This document shows, in pieces, positions 62,898-64,000 of a stretch of 64,000 nucleotides of DNA. Where the stretch lies: contig CAWGLZ010000001.1 in assembly GCA_963823535.1 (NCBI GenBank), positions 620,001 through 684,000 on the forward strand, written 5' to 3'. Under the pieces are notes generated by a model. That model had not been told where the DNA came from, ran no database searches, and was given only the letters and a program-made list of their open reading frames with translations. The DNA comes from RPQJ01 sp963823535 (GTDB lineage Bacteria > Pseudomonadota > Gammaproteobacteria > Steroidobacterales > Steroidobacteraceae). A program made the position numbers and the translations under genes. Numbering within the stretch: the first letter of the stretch is position 1; the number at the start of each line of letters is the position of its first letter.

Positions 62898-64000
62898 CGC
62901 GAGTGAACCTGCGATCCTCGTGTGGAGCAGCCTGTTCCCTGGGCCTGCGCAACCGCAGGCGGGAATCTTCATCCGCGAGCGCATGTTCCGGGTCGGGCGC
63001 GAAGTGCCCATGACGGTGATCTCACCGCAGCCGTGGTTTCCGCTACAGAGCCTGATCCGGCTCTTTCGCCCGCATTTTCGACCGTCCCAGCCGCGAGCCG
63101 AACGGCTGTCCGGAATCGAGATCCTGCGGCCGCGGTATCTGAGCGTGCCGGGAGTGCTCAAGCGGTTCGACGGGTTGTTCATGGCGCTGGGTGCACGGCG
63201 TACCGTACGCTCGCTCAGGCGCGAGGGACGGGTGAGCGTCATCGACGCGCATTTCGGCTATCCAGACGGCTATGCGGCGTCGCTGGTCGGCCGATGGGAG
63301 GGCCTGCCGCATACGGTCACCTTGCGGGGCACGGAACTGCGGCACTCCAGGGATCCCGCCCTGCGCCGACGTCTCGTGGCCGGGCTCGCGAAGGCGGACC
63401 GTGTCTTCGCTGTGTCGGGTTCGCTCAAACGCCTGGCCGTCGACCTCGGGCTGCCGGAGACACTGATTCGGGTGGTTGGTAATGGTGTCGATTCGGCGCG
63501 ATTCCGTCCGATGTCGCGTAGCGAGGCCCGACATCCGCTCGGGCTGCGCCCGGATGATCGAGTACTCGTCACCGTTGGTGGCCTGGTCGAGCGCAAGGGC
63601 TTTCATCGCGTGATTGATTGCCTGCCGCGACTCATGGAGGAGTTCCCACGGTTGCACTATCTCATGGTCGGGTCCGGCGGTCCCGAGGGAGATTTCTCGA
63701 CAAAGCTGAGGGAGCAGGTCGACGAACTCGGACTCCGGGAGCGTGTGCACTTTCTTGGGGCCTTGCCGCCCGATGAGGTTCGCCGCGCGGTCAGCGCAGC
63801 CGATGTCTCGGTGCTGGCCACCAGCAACGAGGGCTGGGCGAACGTGCTGCTGGAGGCCCTCGCCTGTGGTGTCCCGGTCGTCGCGACTGACGTCGGTGGC
63901 AACGCGGAGGTGATTTGCCGGGAAGAACTCGGGACGATCGTACCTTTCGGCGATTCCGATGCGTTGGCCGACGCGATTGCAGAAGCCCTTCGCCGACGTT
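62890..64000 (+). CDS. Glycosyltransferase family 4 (3' truncated at window edge)
   Basis: A GTG at 62890 overlapping the preceding stop opens a frame that runs off the right edge (370 residues so far). The start of the protein, ILVWSSLFPGPAQPQAGIFIRERMF, is typical of GT4 enzymes of exopolysaccharide loci. The donor half has VVGNGVDSARFRP, TVGGLVERKGFHRVIDCLPRL, FLGALPPDEV and TSNEGWANVLLEALACGVPVVATDVGGNAEVI. It is intact as far as seen and continues the XrtA locus. Confidence 0.9.
   Translation, partial: MPDASEPAILVWSSLFPGPAQPQAGIFIRERMFRVGREVPMTVISPQPWFPLQSLIRLFRPHFRPSQPRAERLSGIEILRPRYLSVPGVLKRFDGLFMALGARRTVRSLRREGRVSVIDAHFGYPDGYAASLVGRWEGLPHTVTLRGTELRHSRDPALRRRLVAGLAKADRVFAVSGSLKRLAVDLGLPETLIRVVGNGVDSARFRPMSRSEARHPLGLRPDDRVLVTVGGLVERKGFHRVIDCLPRLMEEFPRLHYLMVGSGGPEGDFSTKLREQVDELGLRERVHFLGALPPDEVRRAVSAADVSVLATSNEGWANVLLEALACGVPVVATDVGGNAEVICREELGTIVPFGDSDALADAIAEALRRR

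Noticed and set aside
1..64000. CRISPR arrays, insertion sequences, integrases or transposases
   Set aside because: No regularly spaced short repeats and no transposase or recombinase motifs were seen; the only repeat arrays are the coding Ig repeats.

Overview
The window is GC-rich, densely coded DNA from a Gram-negative bacterium, most likely a gammaproteobacterium. The grounds are outer-membrane export proteins, proteobacterial exosortase-A (XrtA) exopolysaccharide genes, c-di-GMP-I riboswitches, a CRP-type operator, and gltX lying near tRNA-Ala(GGC)/tRNA-Glu(TTC). The order cannot be fixed from sequence alone. Almost the whole window is devoted to cell-surface polysaccharide and surface proteins.

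Region 1 (1-28.6 kb, all + strand) is a Wzx/Wzy-type polysaccharide locus. It holds the end of a Wzi-like protein, a very long SLBB export protein, a kinase-less chain-length protein, glycosyltransferases, a flippase, an acyltransferase, a polymerase-like membrane protein, a methyltransferase, a thiamine-diphosphate E1 alpha/beta pair, a DegT aminotransferase, an initiating sugar-phosphate transferase, a FlaA1/WbpM-like dehydratase, WecB, Ugd, an SLC13 permease, ManC, a sulfotransferase, a second flippase, a ManB-type phosphomannomutase and a YdcF-like protein. Between about 11.3 and 18.7 kb five genes carry frameshifts (at least eleven in total, most of them in the FlaA1-like gene), although the protein sequence stays conserved across each break.

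Region 2 (28.6-36.6 kb) begins with tRNA-Val and gltX and ends with tRNA-Ala and tRNA-Glu. Between them, on the minus strand, lie two paralogous exported Ig-repeat/FN3 proteins, each preceded by a c-di-GMP-I (GEMM) riboswitch. One also has a perfect TGTGA-N6-TCACA operator upstream. Next to them is a translationally coupled pair: a class-D-like sortase and a small exported protein with a C-terminal LPTTA sorting signal.

Region 3 (36.9 kb to the right edge, + strand) is a canonical XrtA/PEP-CTERM exopolysaccharide locus: EpsB-type initiating transferase, PrsK/PrsR two-component system, PrsT, Wza-like export lipoprotein, chain-length protein, tyrosine autokinase, beta-barrel protein, deacetylase, FemAB-like protein, asparagine-synthase-like amidotransferase, glycosyltransferase, AlgD-like GDP-mannose dehydrogenase, transglutaminase-like membrane protein, exosortase A fused to an EpsI domain, and further glycosyltransferases with a second amidotransferase. 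Two genes here carry single frameshifts. A final glycosyltransferase runs off the right edge. No PEP-CTERM substrate is in the window.

Taken together, ManC, ManB and AlgD complete a route to GDP-mannuronate from two neighbouring loci, Ugd supplies UDP-glucuronate, and WecB/FlaA1/DegT supply amino sugars. The Ig proteins are probably c-di-GMP-controlled surface proteins linked to the same biofilm lifestyle.
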